Positions 12,861 through 24,291 of a DNA stretch of 64,000 nucleotides are shown here, one piece after another. Source of the DNA: Mangifera indica. Lineage: Eukaryota; Streptophyta; Magnoliopsida; Sapindales; Anacardiaceae. Below the pieces are notes generated by a model. That model did no database searches. It saw only the letters and a program-made list of their open reading frames with translations, and was not told the DNA's origin. Each line of letters starts with the position of its first letter. Positions within the stretch are counted from its first letter, which is position 1. The DNA lies in NCBI RefSeq assembly GCF_011075055.1, contig NW_025401173.1, positions 1 to 64,000 of the forward strand. Reading direction: 5' to 3'. The translations under genes and the position numbers were made by a program.

Positions 12861-13590
12861 CGATGGTATTGTACGAGGTTGTGGTTTATGCAAATTGTTT
12901 ATTTTTTGAGGAATACTCCACCTTTGGAGCAAAAGGATTGTAATGGGTGGGGCATGAGTAAATGGTGCTACTTTCAACTTGGGGCAAATAAATTAATTGG
13001 ATACTTACGATATTTTATTTAGTTTAAAAGTAATAAAATATTATTACAATATTTTATTATTAATGATGATAAAATAGGTAATAGAAGAAGCAATATAAAT
13101 ACTATTTCCATTTTAAATATTAAAAAATTACTGACATAATCTTTATTTTATTATATTTTTATCTTTATTTATTTATTTTTTAGGATAAAAATATTTTATT
13201 TTCAATTAATATAACAAGTAACATGAATAATATTTTACAATAATTATATTTAAGTACATTTAAGTAAAATGACATTTTAGTCTTCTTTTATTATATCAAA
13301 CCAAATATAATAATTATTTATACTTACAAATTTTTATTAAACATAGTAATATTTTATATTCATTAATTTTTTAATTAATTTATCTTTATGGTAATTTTTT
13401 ATTTTTAGTAATAAACATTACTCTAACCGAATGCACCCTAAGAGTCATTAATGTTAGAAATTTTACCAAATATGAGCAAACATTAATCATGTTTTAATTT
13501 TATAAAATTTAGGTAAATATAGACTCATGAGTTATTTTTTATAGGCATACCACGATAAATTTTGTTGAATGCTCAATGCATTTCATGTAA
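12861..13590. other. AT-rich intergenic, nothing supported
   Basis: Very AT-rich (12990-13420 especially), stop codons in all frames, no recognisable repeat ends or coding content. Confidence 0.5.
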
Positions 13591-13978
13591 GGCTAGATTC
13601 GAAGTGAGTTTGCTTGAGCTTGATACAAGTTTTGCTAGAAGGAACCTGAACCCAACCTTGATATATATGAACTTGACTCTAAACCCGAGTTAAAATATAT
13701 TTGAAAACCAATCACAAGCCCAAACCTGATCTTGACATATACGAACCCAAGCTAAAATATATTAAAATTTTTTAAAACTACACTACACAAGCCACAAGTG
13801 AACCAAATCGAATGAATTCGATGAGCCCGAGCCAGGTTTGGTTTGTGTACATGAACTCCCAATCCATGAAGCGAGCTGAGCTCCTAAGTTCGATGAACCT
13901 GAGCTAAGCCCCCCAAAAATGAGCTGAAAATGAGTTTTACCTTGCTTGGGCTTGGTTCGGCTTAAATCTAGCCCTAAT
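13591..13978. repeat. Family D inverted-repeat element, about 390 bp
   Basis: Starts with GGCTAGATTCGAAGTGAG and ends with GGCTTAAATCTAGCCC, so the ends are imperfect inverted repeats (GGCTAGATT). The interior is rich in GAGCTC/GAGCCGAG words (AGCGAGCTGAGCTCC). The same design appears at 25203-25438 and 50214-50638. A minus-strand ORF here (13783-13983) is a by-product of the element. Confidence 0.6.
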
Positions 13979-15052
13979 TTCATGTATTAAATCAAGATTT
14001 TGACGATACAAGTTTAGACTATTGAGTTTGTGATGAGAGGCTTGGTAAATTATTGTAAAAAGAGAGCTAGGTTCCCTTACGAATGCTTGTACAATGAAAA
14101 CACCTCATTCTAAATATTGTTATTTTGAGCATATATGAAAAAGGATGACCAATTTCATTAAATCAACAATCGATTAGATTAATAAGCAATTCTACATTAA
14201 CTATGATGCAATTCAGGTTTGTTTAATTCTCTAATCTATGAATTTTATTACTTTATAACATGTATGTAAATGAATCAAAATTGATGTTGAGATTAGACTG
14301 ACTGATTTTGATGAATAATTTTGTGAAAATTTATGTAGTTTAATTTAACATGTGGTATCAAAACTATGCATTGTATCATTGGCATAAAGTTATAGGATCT
14401 ATTTTGTGAAACTGAAATTAATAATTTTGGATTAAAATTGTATCATTTTCATTCTAAGGTTTATAGGCAAATTTTAGACATTTTGATTCAATTAATATAA
14501 AATCAATTTTGATGTGAAATTAGATCATCATCATGACCTAGAATACATTTGGCATCATTGCCAACGTTATTTCTAGGCTTGATTAAGCCTTAAATCGCTG
14601 TTGTTGGCAATGATTTTGTCTTACTACCATGATATCGAGGCATAATTTTGGCCATCAAAATTGACTTTGATGTAATCCATAGGCACATATGGTCTCCTAG
14701 AAATCATTACAACATTTTAACGGTCGAACTTAGTGTCAGTCAGTCTAAGAATTATGAATTTATGGCTAGGGTTTTTTTTAATATTGTGGATTGATTCTGG
14801 GTTTTTCTAACTTAGAAACCAGACTTATAAGAAAATAGGTTAAGTAAATCCTAACCTGGTTAACAATCAACTTGCATTTGGTCAAATTGATCAAATCAAC
14901 AGGGCAACCTGTATTAGGTCAAATCGGGCCACTCAACTTGGTTAAAAAGTCATCTCATACCATGCCAAAATTGGTCAAACTTGACTTAATCAATAGGTCA
15001 AATGTTGTCAACCCAACCTAGTGAATGAGTCAATTAGAACCAAATTTAGGTG
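13979..15052. other. Intergenic, no supported gene
   Basis: Moderately AT-rich text with repeated GGTCAAAT words near 14830-15005 (TTGGTCAAATTGATC, AGGTCAAATCGGGCC, TAGGTCAAATGTTG). The style is like retrotransposon leader or LTR text, but no LTR pair, primer site or coding domain was found. Confidence 0.35.
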
Positions 15053-15235
15053 AATGTGCATAATGGTGCATGATGATGCCTTGTCAATGCATGGCGGTGC
15101 ATGTGATGTTCTATTGGCTCGTGGCAACGTGTTTGATGTTCTACCAATGCATGACAACACTTGCAATACTTTAACTAATGTATGACGATGCATGGATATG
15201 TGTGGCAATGCATGGTGACATGTGCAATACCTCTA
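15053..15235. repeat. Imperfect tandem repeat rich in GATGCATG
   Basis: Diverged units built around TGCATG and GATGTTCTA: GGTGCATGTGATGTTCTATT, GTTTGATGTTCTACCAATGC, ACGATGCATGGATATGTGTG, AATGCATGGTGACATGTGCA. Unit length is roughly 45-60 bases. No coding frame spans it. Function unknown. Confidence 0.55.
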
Positions 15236-17300
15236 AGACTTCCTTTGTTATAATTTTTCACTATTAGAGACTTAAGTCTTAGGGAAAGTGTAACATCTAC
15301 AAGTATGTTAAATAGTCATTTTGTCTATATTTATATGTTTGAGTATGTTCATGGTCTATTAGATTGAAATAAATGAAGTATTATAAAATTAAAGTGAGGG
15401 ACAACCGTACACAAGATAGGCATGCCAATGTGTGAATTGTCATATCAATTGGAATGGATAAGTGCCATATTAGAAGAAGTTTAAGTGATGAACTGTTGTA
15501 TGTACGAGGCATACACTCATTTATGACATTTATGGCATTATGCACTAGCAATTTAAATAAGACTTGTTAGTTGTGCCTTAGGGATCATAATTTCTGATTA
15601 GATGTACACACTTTTATAGAAAAGAGAAATGGTGTTTTGAACTGATTTCCAACATTCCTCATGGTAGTCTGATGAGTTTTTTTTCGAAAACTAGAAGGCA
15701 ACAAGGAAAGAGAGAAGGAGAACAAATAGGCAGCTTCAAATCTTCAAGCATAAAAAGGTAGGTAACTAAGACTATCTTACGAATTTTGTTCATGAATTTC
15801 TAATAGTTGATTGGGTTCTTTTCCCTTACCAAATTGAGTGTGATTAATTGATTGGATGATTTGGTTGTTGAAATTGAGTATTTTGTGCCCCATTATTATG
15901 CATGTTTTAGGTATAATTGATGGATCATGATTGCTAGTGTGATGTGGTTGAGATTCATGTTTGATTTGTGGATTGTTAGTTGATACAACCCATTCGAGCC
16001 TTTATTTTTATGTTTTTGGTTGTTTGATTATGTGAGAATGTGAATTGGTTAATAAAAATTGCATAGAAACGCTTTAAGGTGCGAAAACAAGTTAATTTAT
16101 GATGCCCACATGTCATGCACGACCACCTCTATTGTAGGGACGATAGTGTCATGAGTGAAAACATTTTATTCTAGGCCATGCGTTAACACTCACAGGTATG
16201 TTCAAGGTTATTTTTGCCTTTTTCCTTTCATTTTACTTGTTTGCATTGTGTGTTATGCTTTTTGGGTGTGCATAATCATGTAAGTGAGTTTACACACCCA
16301 TGTGTGTGCTAAGAAGGGTATAATTATCATTTCTTGCAACATGAGTGAAAATGGCTAAGTCTAGGTGAAAAACACGCTCCTGTATGAAGGAATAGATGTC
16401 TGTGTGTGGTCAATAAATTTGAAAACTGGATATGGATCAATTTTGCAACAGTTTTGGGAAAACTGCCATTAGTTAGTAGGTAACAACACAAACGCCTATG
16501 TGTGGAAAGACATATGGTCGTGTGTCATATTTTTCTGGCAAAAAGAAAAAAAAAAGAAAACACAAGGCTATTTGGCTAAATATGCATTTAATATTTCTTT
16601 AGAGCAAAAGAGACTAGATAACGATCTAAGTGTGTTAAGTTCTTGCTGGAGAACGAGGAATCATTGGAAACTCACCAAAGCCATGTAAAGACTGTTATTG
16701 TGTCAGAAGAGAGGTAAGTACGATAACCTTTGCTTGAATTAAGATTTTTGATGTTGTAATTGTGCTATGATGGTAAGGAGTAACATATGAATTATAACCT
16801 ACTGATTGAATGAGAATCTATGAGTGCTTGCCATTTTGTTATAATGACAAAAAATGATGAGTTGTAGGTCATATGAACGGTAAGATTTGGAAATGTCTAT
16901 GCCAAGTTGCTAATGTTAGGATATTAATTAAAATAGACATAAAATTTTGCACCTAAACCTTTTTAAACAAATTTTTAATGAATTTATTTTTTTAAGCAAA
17001 CTCAATATTTATTTTAACAATACTCCTATTTGATAATTACCTTTTTTCGGTCGTGTTTTTTCTTCTGCAACGTTTTCTTCAATAGTATACTCTAACATCA
17101 TCATATTAATTATAAGTTTAGTAGTTTATGAATCAAAACATTCATAAACTCGTTCGAAAATAGGTCAATTTTCGGTTTGATTGTTGATATATTTAGATTG
17201 AAATGAAAACCAGAACAAAAGTAAGTGTAAGTGCAAAAAGTGTGAGAAATGCAAATCCATGCGGATATAAATATATGTATACATGAGTCTGAGAGCATTC
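15236..17300. other. Intergenic, no supported gene
   Basis: Text of mixed composition with no ORF of recognisable content. Several stretches (15250-15800, 16100-16700) look like old retroelement UTR or spacer sequence, but no paired LTRs, tRNA primer site or polyprotein fragments could be read. Confidence 0.4.
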
Positions 17301-17465
17301 TCCCACTCATGTATGTATATATATATTTTATTATTTTTATAATATAAATATATTTATTTAATAAAAAATATAAATATTTTTATATAAATATTATATTATA
17401 TATTATATTAAATTTTATATATATATATACACACACACACACACATACATACATACATGAGTGCT
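17301..17465. repeat. AT and CA/CATA microsatellite block
   Basis: TATA repeats around 17311-17430 pass into an (AC)n run at about 17430-17445 and (CATA)n at about 17445-17458. Short tandem repeats only. An ORF reading across it encodes a C-V-Y repeat and is not a gene. Confidence 0.7.
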
Positions 17466-18289
17466 TGCATTCCTGCTATAATATAAATATATAAAAATAT
17501 ATTTATAATAAATAAAGCATTTGTCATACTTCTTATATTTCATGTACCCTTTGTAGTCACACTCATATTTGTTCCACTTTTTGTTTGGATCTAGACATAT
17601 CAATAATCAAATTAAAAATTAATCTATTTTCAAACAAGTTTATAAATGTTTTTATTCGTAAATTATCAAACTTATAATTAATATGATGATATTAGAGTAT
17701 ACTATTGATAGAAATACTGTTAAAGAAAAAATATGGCTAAAAGAAGATCATTACCAAAAAAAAGTATTATTAAAATAAATAAATTTATTAAAAATTTACC
17801 TAAAAAAAATTTAAACATAAAATTTTATGTATATTTTAATTAACATCCCAGCCAGTGTTTGTGTTCTGTAAAACCTTGATTAATTGTTTAGTTGTTGATG
17901 CTCTGATTTGGAATTAATGTAATTTAAGACTTAGTCAGTGGTGAGATCACGTCATGTGCGTCACGCCATATAACCCATGAACCATGTAATCAGTTTCTAA
18001 AACAAATAAATGAATAAATAAATTTATTTATTTATAATTTAGTGCAAATATATTTGGACATTGACCGATAGATATTGATGTTTCCTGATCTTAATTAATA
18101 GCGAATTCGATTCAACGATCACTTGTAATTATTACCTCCCTTGTGTCTTGCATAAATAAATAAAAAATTTGCTAACAGGTTTTTCTTACGGAAAAAATAG
18201 GAAGTGTACCGAAATTTCAGCCAATTGGTTGACACTTAAAATTTATGATCATTCACAAGTTCCTTTAAATTCGTAGACATAATAGTGGT
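17466..18289. other. AT-rich intergenic, nothing supported
   Basis: No recognisable coding frame or RNA gene. Text near 18040-18200 (GATATTGATGTTTCC, ACAGGTTTTTCTTACGG) recurs at 19365-19490, which points to a local duplication of about 150 bases flanking the family B element. Confidence 0.45.
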
Positions 18290-19135
18290 AAAATAAAGGG
18301 AAAATGACTGTTTTTCAGCTAAATTTTAGATCATTCTCAAACTTATATTCATAGGAGATAAAAAATCTCAATTCACATTCATATTCAAACTTTTATTAAT
18401 ATTTTCTGTTAAAGGTAAGGGTAAAATAGTTATTTTACTATTTATATTAAAAAATTTTAAAGTTTATTACTCTCCGCCCCCTCAGATTTTAGAAACTAAT
18501 ATTTCACTCTTACCTAAAGTTTTCAAACTTAAAAAAGTAACATTTTCACCCCCAAACCTAGGGTTTTCATATTTTTTAAAACTCAACCGCCCCTCCATAA
18601 CTTTTAAAAATAGCAGTTTCACCCTCATTATTCAACTTCATCTTCTGATGTCATCTTCGACCTTCTTCTTCTAGTGCGACGACGATAGTGCAATAAAAAG
18701 ATCTTCATCTCCTTGTCACAGACGTCCTCTTCTGGGAGGACGATCGTCTTCTTAGACAAAGACAGGATCTTCATCTTTGTCCAGGAAGACGAAGAGCTTT
18801 GTCTTTCCAATAAAGCTCTTTGTCTCCCAAGCTTCATTTGACACCGATTAGATATCTAATTGAGTAGAAATAGATCGTCGGAGGGAGAGGTTGCCAATAA
18901 TGGTGTCGGAGTTTAAAAACTAAACCTTAGAGGTAAAATGTCATTTTTTAAAACTTGACCTATGGGGAAAATAGTTAGTTTTTAGAGTTTAGGGGAGGAG
19001 AAGTGATAAAATTTTAAGGGGTTAGAGTTTCGTTAATTTTAACCACCCATAAATAGAAAAATATAATTTTTAAAGTTAAAAGAGTTAAAATTTACAATTA
19101 GAGGATACTTGATGTAAGACATAGTCCTTTGGCCT
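18290..19135. repeat. Family B inverted-repeat element, about 845 bp
   Basis: The right end reads AAGACATAGTCCTTTGGCC, the reverse complement of the family's left end. The left end (about 18298) is weaker (GGAAAATGACTGTTTTTCAG). The interior has an A/T alternation plus a TTC/GAC-rich middle (18630-18830) that produces the chance minus-strand ORF 18628-18837. No transposase is encoded, so it is a non-autonomous element. A local repeat flanks it on both sides. Confidence 0.5.
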
Positions 19136-19307
19136 ATTGATATATATTTGTTTATTTTTTGACATGACTGATAGATATTGTTAATATGTGTATATATTTG
19201 CATTTTTTAAGACAATTTTATATTAAAAAAATATGTCATTATTTGTCTATTATTGATATATATATTTACTTATTTTCGGATAATATGTGTCATTATTTGT
19301 GTACTAT

Positions 19308-19309
<2 letters not shown>

Positions 19310-19341
<32 letters not shown>
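19310..19341. repeat. (TA)n microsatellite
   Basis: About 16 uninterrupted TA units within AT-rich text. Confidence 0.85.
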
Positions 19342-19344
<3 letters not shown>

Positions 19345-19951
19345 CTTATTTCTGGACATTGACGGATAGATATTGATGTTTCCATGTCATAATTAATAAC
19401 AATTTTAATTCTACGAACACTAGTAATTATTACAGCCCTTGTGTTTTTCTTATGGAAAAGATTTTGGTAACAGGTTTTTCTTATGGAAAAGACAGTATGC
19501 CGAAATTTCAGCCAATTAGTTGACCCTTAAAATTTATAATCATTCATGGATCTAGCAGTTTGAGAGGTCGCAATTGTAAGAGACCCCAAAATACCTCTAG
19601 GATTATGAGTATCCCACTTTTTCCACTGATTTGTATTGGTTGACATTACACAATTGATATGTTGCATGTTACATATGTACAAATCATGTAATTATTTCGA
19701 GCTAGCATCTAGGCTTGGTTAATTATCGTTATGATTATCATGCATACAAAACATTGTTGAATGAGGAACTTTTAGTTCAAAGAATATTTTCGAAATAAGA
19801 TTGGATGTTGATTTGATAAAAAAATGGTTCAATTCAACTTATGGGTGGATTAGTTGATCAATGGTTGAACCAATTAATCAATTAAAACTAATATTTAAAA
19901 CAATTTTGAATAAGTTATTATGGTATACATGCTCAAATTTGATAAATGAAG

Positions 19952-22808
19952 TTAGAGGTGTTAACAGGCTATGTCAAATTACATTAGACGGACTATGTCA
20001 AGCTGGGTCGGACCGATATTGATGCGACCCGTCATGCTCGCAGGTTGAGCCATGCCTAATCCCGTTACAATGTGGACCGAGTTAGCTCGCTAAGATTTGA
20101 AGGCTAGTGGCATGATCTAAGAGTTCTTGGGTTATGTTATCTCAATCCCTTAACAACTGTCCATGGGCTTTTGATGAGCCAACCCATTACTTTTTTGATA
20201 AAAAATATATTTTTAATATATAATTTAATAAAAATAATTTATATTCACTTTCGAAGTAATATAAATGTGGACAACACTTCTAAATTTTTATTTAAAATCT
20301 CTCATTTATAACAGAAAAATATTGTGGTTATATGATATAACGAAAAAGTCAAATATAATGAAAATAAATTCAACTATAAAATATATAAATTCCAATTCTT
20401 ACTAGTGTAATTTTTTATTTACATACAACGTCAAAATTCTTGAATTGATAAAAAATATCCTTTGCTATCTAATTCTACAACTTGAATTTTGTAATCATCT
20501 AATCTTTCATGCACATTATTGTTTTCAACTATATTAGGGTATAAATTTGATCGTCTATCATTCAACATATATTCACTTATATTAAAAGCTAACTCCAATG
20601 CTACAATAGACATCTGAAGTGTTAGTGCATCACATGTCATGATAGAAAGCACAAGATAACTGCTTTGATGTGCTTTCCACCATGACAGAACATTAAAAGA
20701 GTCACCTTCTCGATTCATAATTTCAGAAAAATGATCAATATTAATAAAATTATAAAAGTCAGTATAACTGAAACTTAAACCTACTTATTGCTTATTTTTG
20801 CGGAGAATAGATCATATACACAACTTATCTTTATATAAACTATTTGAACTTACTTAAAGTTTGAGAGTCTGTGACGTTTTTCCATATTTAATTTAATAAA
20901 CAATATACACTTTAAGTAAAAAATTTTAAATATCATATATTTTATAAAATAAAGGTTCTAATAAATTCACGTTTATAACTTCTAATAAATTTTGTGCTTC
21001 TAAAAATTTTTCTCTAAGGTCTAAAATGGTGGCTGCAAAAATAGTAATAGTGTTTCTTTCCAATATTTTTAAAAATTTTCCTCCATTTCTCTTACAAAAT
21101 CATAAAAAACAATATCAAATCTATATTTTTTAAAAATAAAACTAATTTCTACTATATAATATAAAATTAAACAATAGGTGGGATAATAAACACATAAGCA
21201 TTGATCGATGGCCGTTTTAAGGGGTCTAACATGTTTATTAGAGTATTAACTGTGTCTTAACATACTTAGTGAAAAAAATTGGATTTTCAAGATCTTTTGG
21301 TTAAGTATGAAAAAATTGTGTTATAGTTGTTTCATATAATTTACATAATTTAAATATAAGATATATTGAATTTCACTTACTTTTGACATCAATCTTTAAT
21401 TTTTTTTGTCTACATATTTGATGATATATTTGTACGTGTTAGAGAAAATAAAATATAATCAATGACATGTCTAATTGTTTCTATATGAGTTTTTGTTAAA
21501 CTCAATCCATCTTACGCTATTAATTCATAATAAGTTATGTGCGTCTAATATGAAATAATTTGCCACAAAACAGTAAATTTAAATGATTCGTCATTAACTC
21601 AATTATTTTTTTATTACTTTTGGCATTAAAAAAAAAGTAATTATAAAAATAAAATTATTTATTCTATATTCATTAAAAATGTTTATTAATGTTCGATAAA
21701 TTGTGATACCAGAATGAAGATATTTTAACACCTTAAATATAATAATTTTTTTGCACAATTGTCAATCATAATTAATATAATGAGCAGGTGCATAAATGTA
21801 TACTATGTCTTGATTACAGGTTGTTCATAAATCAAAAGTAATAAAAATAATATCATTAAAATTAAGTAGTTCTTTCATAATTTTTATAAGTAGTTCTTTC
21901 AAAATTTTTAATGATATCAGATCTAGGTATAGACTTATCAATTTTTAGAAGTGTTGATTGAACACTATTTTGTAGCATTCATTTTAATATTTCATCATCA
22001 ACATAAGTAAAGGTTTGATCAAATGTGATAACATACCTAGTCATGTACTTGCACATTTTTTATTGATCGTATGTGAAGTTTGTCGTTTCCCCCACACTTG
22101 AAGCCCTTGGATTACCTATTTCTCAATTGATCGTGATCTAGTAAAAACAATTTGTTGTTATCCTCTTAAATGGTGTGATATTTATTTACAATATTCATTG
22201 ATATGACAATGAAGATAATCGGTGTCATCTGAATTTGACATATGTTAAATAAGAACACAGTGTTTACACATTGTCTATCGAATTAATTTACCTTCAATTA
22301 TTTCTTCGATTTAATCGAAGTGTTCCCACACCGTCAATTTCTTTTTTCTTTTTTATCGTATGACCTCCACGTGCCTATGTTTGAGATTATTTATTGAAAA
22401 CATATTAAGTTTTTTTATTATCAAAGTGTTTAAACGAATTAAACTAATGTGAACTTGAATCTATTTGTATTGAATAAAAGAAAATTGGTTGACAAAATTG
22501 TAAAAACAAATGGAAACAAAGTTGTTGGAGAAAATAAAAAATTTATTAAGAGAGTTTAAGATTGAGATTGAGAGAGTTGAAGAAAGTTTAGACCGTGGAG
22601 TAATGGAAAATCTGTGTGTGCATGGGATGTTTATATACGAAATTAAGAAAAAAATAAAAAAGTTCAACACCTACCGGCACTTTCAATAGTCGTTGCTTGG
22701 GTGTAGAACATCTTGACCCGTTACAATAGCGGGTTGTGTTATTGCCGGGCAAGCTGAAGAAAGGGTTCAAATCGGGTTTCAGATCAGCCTGACCCCTTAT
22801 CCCTCTAA
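19952..22808 (-). mobile_element. Decayed hAT-type DNA transposon
   Basis: The minus strand carries broken pieces of a BED-finger hAT transposase. The C-terminal dimerisation region is at 20718-20431 (FNVLSWWKAHQSSYLVLS, then VALELAFNISEYML, resembling the family's LSWWK and VASESAFS motifs). An upstream piece near 21115-21000 reads MEENF-KYWKETLLLF, and one near 22060-21890 reads CKYMTRYVITFDQTF with SVQSTLLKIDKSIPRSDI-like text. Stops and frameshifts separate them. Candidate ends share TTAGAGG at 19952-19958 and its reverse complement at 22802-22808. I see no matching 8-bp target duplication, so the ends are tentative. The element cannot encode a working transposase. The wider boundaries are inference; the dimerisation region is the firm part. 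Confidence 0.6.
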
Positions 22809-23353
22809 GTAAGGTTATGAGTTTAACTGTTTAAATCTCAATAATAAATTTAAAAGAATTATTTTTTATACTGATAAAGTTAAACTCGGTCTTCATTTCT
22901 CCAATCGTAACTATTTTGAATTAATCTAATTTTAAAAATAGTTTTTAAATAAAATGAAACTATTTTGATTAGCGATAGATGATTCAACCAATTGGACCAA
23001 CTCCCTGAACCAGTTTCCAAAACCATGGCATGGAGACTTTCTTTTTCATGTTCATTTCATCTGCATATAATTCACTCTGTCTCTTCCTGTGCATGTAACC
23101 TGACATGGAATTTACCTTAATTACCTTGATATTTTGACCTGCGGAATTAGCTCGAAACAAAGGAAATCTAAAAATTTTCATCCTTAAGTTTCATGAAATG
23201 AAACCAACACCTTAATTTTCATTAGAAGATTTTTAAACTATAGCTAATGCCTTGGTTCCTATAAACAACAATCCGCAGGATTTAATTTTTCCATCCAATA
23301 AAGTTACGAAATTTTAATTTTTCAGTTTAGAAAAAAGTGATATATATAATATA
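22809..23353. other. Intergenic, nothing supported
   Basis: AT-rich. One minus-strand ORF (22984-23181) has no recognisable content. Confidence 0.5.
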
Positions 23354-23495
23354 ATAAAACTATACGTATATATTTTTTATACATAATATTGGTATATAGA
23401 TAACGTATTATTATGTGATTGGATGATTTTGAATTAAATAAAAAATAATATTTAATTATATGATGATACATTATCTATGTATCTAAATTATGTAT

Positions 23496-23562
<67 letters not shown>

Positions 23563-23575
23563 TAAAATATTGCTC
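23354..23575. repeat. Family A palindromic MITE carrying a long (AT)n tract
   Basis: The left arm runs TATACGTATATATTTTTTAT, ATATAGATAACGTATTATTA, GTGATTGGATGATTTTGAAT. The right arm reads ATGATACATTATCTATGTAT and TAAATTATGTATAATAATAT, near the reverse complement of the left. At 23499-23558 about 30 AT units follow inside the right arm. Same family as 23742-23917 and 53018-53173. Confidence 0.65.
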
Positions 23576-23741
23576 TATATTATCGAACATCATCAAGATT
23601 TCATAATTTAAGTGATGACAGAATAGAAATTAATACCTCTAACTACTAGAATTAACCTGGATTATTAATGTTAGTTTCACAAGTTTGCAAAATAAAATTG
23701 TTATTTTCAAAGAATTTCAAGAATGGAAATATTAAAATTTC

Positions 23742-23917
23742 AATAAAACTATGTATACCTATTTTTGGTACATAATTTATGTACATAGATGAGGTGTTAT
23801 CATGTGATTGAATGTTTCTTTATCATATGATGATACATGCTTTAAAATCATCTAATTACATGATGATACATCACTATGTATATAAATTGTGTATCAAAAA
23901 TATGTATACACAACATT
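23742..23917. repeat. Family A palindromic MITE
   Basis: Arms: ACTATGTATACCTATTTTTG, ATGTACATAGATGAGGTGTT, ATCATGTGATTGAATG on the left; ACATGATGATACATCACTAT, TAAATTGTGTATCAAAAATA, ATGTATACACAACATTG on the right. The two halves are imperfect reverse complements, about 175 bp in all. It lies 375 bases upstream of the GPAT start and so in its promoter region. Confidence 0.65.
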
Positions 23918-24291
23918 GCTCTTAAAATTTTACCCACGACCAACAAAATCAATGTTTTGGCAAGAGCTCCTTCTTCTACGCATGATAAAGACAAACCAAA
24001 GAAAACAGAAGAACGGCGGACTAAGCAATAAAATTATACCAAATGCGTATAAACCATTGTTGTTTTTCCCCTGAAAACAAGAGTGGCAAACCCTCGGTTA
24101 CACCCATATGCATGCACTGCCCCAAACAAACCTTTTGTCCATTCATATTTTCCTTCCTAATGCAGCTTCCATTTGTCTGACTATACACATTTTCCTCTAT
24201 ATGTAGCTAATGAACACCAAGAATTCTCTCAAAACCAAACACTTTTCTCTTCGAAATTAAGTTAATATCTAGGCTCGGCTACCTCCTAACC

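Noticed and set aside
18628..18837. Arg/Ser-rich minus-strand ORF
   Set aside because: It is the TTC/GAC-rich interior of a family B repeat. The same style of text occurs in another copy near 11520-11770.
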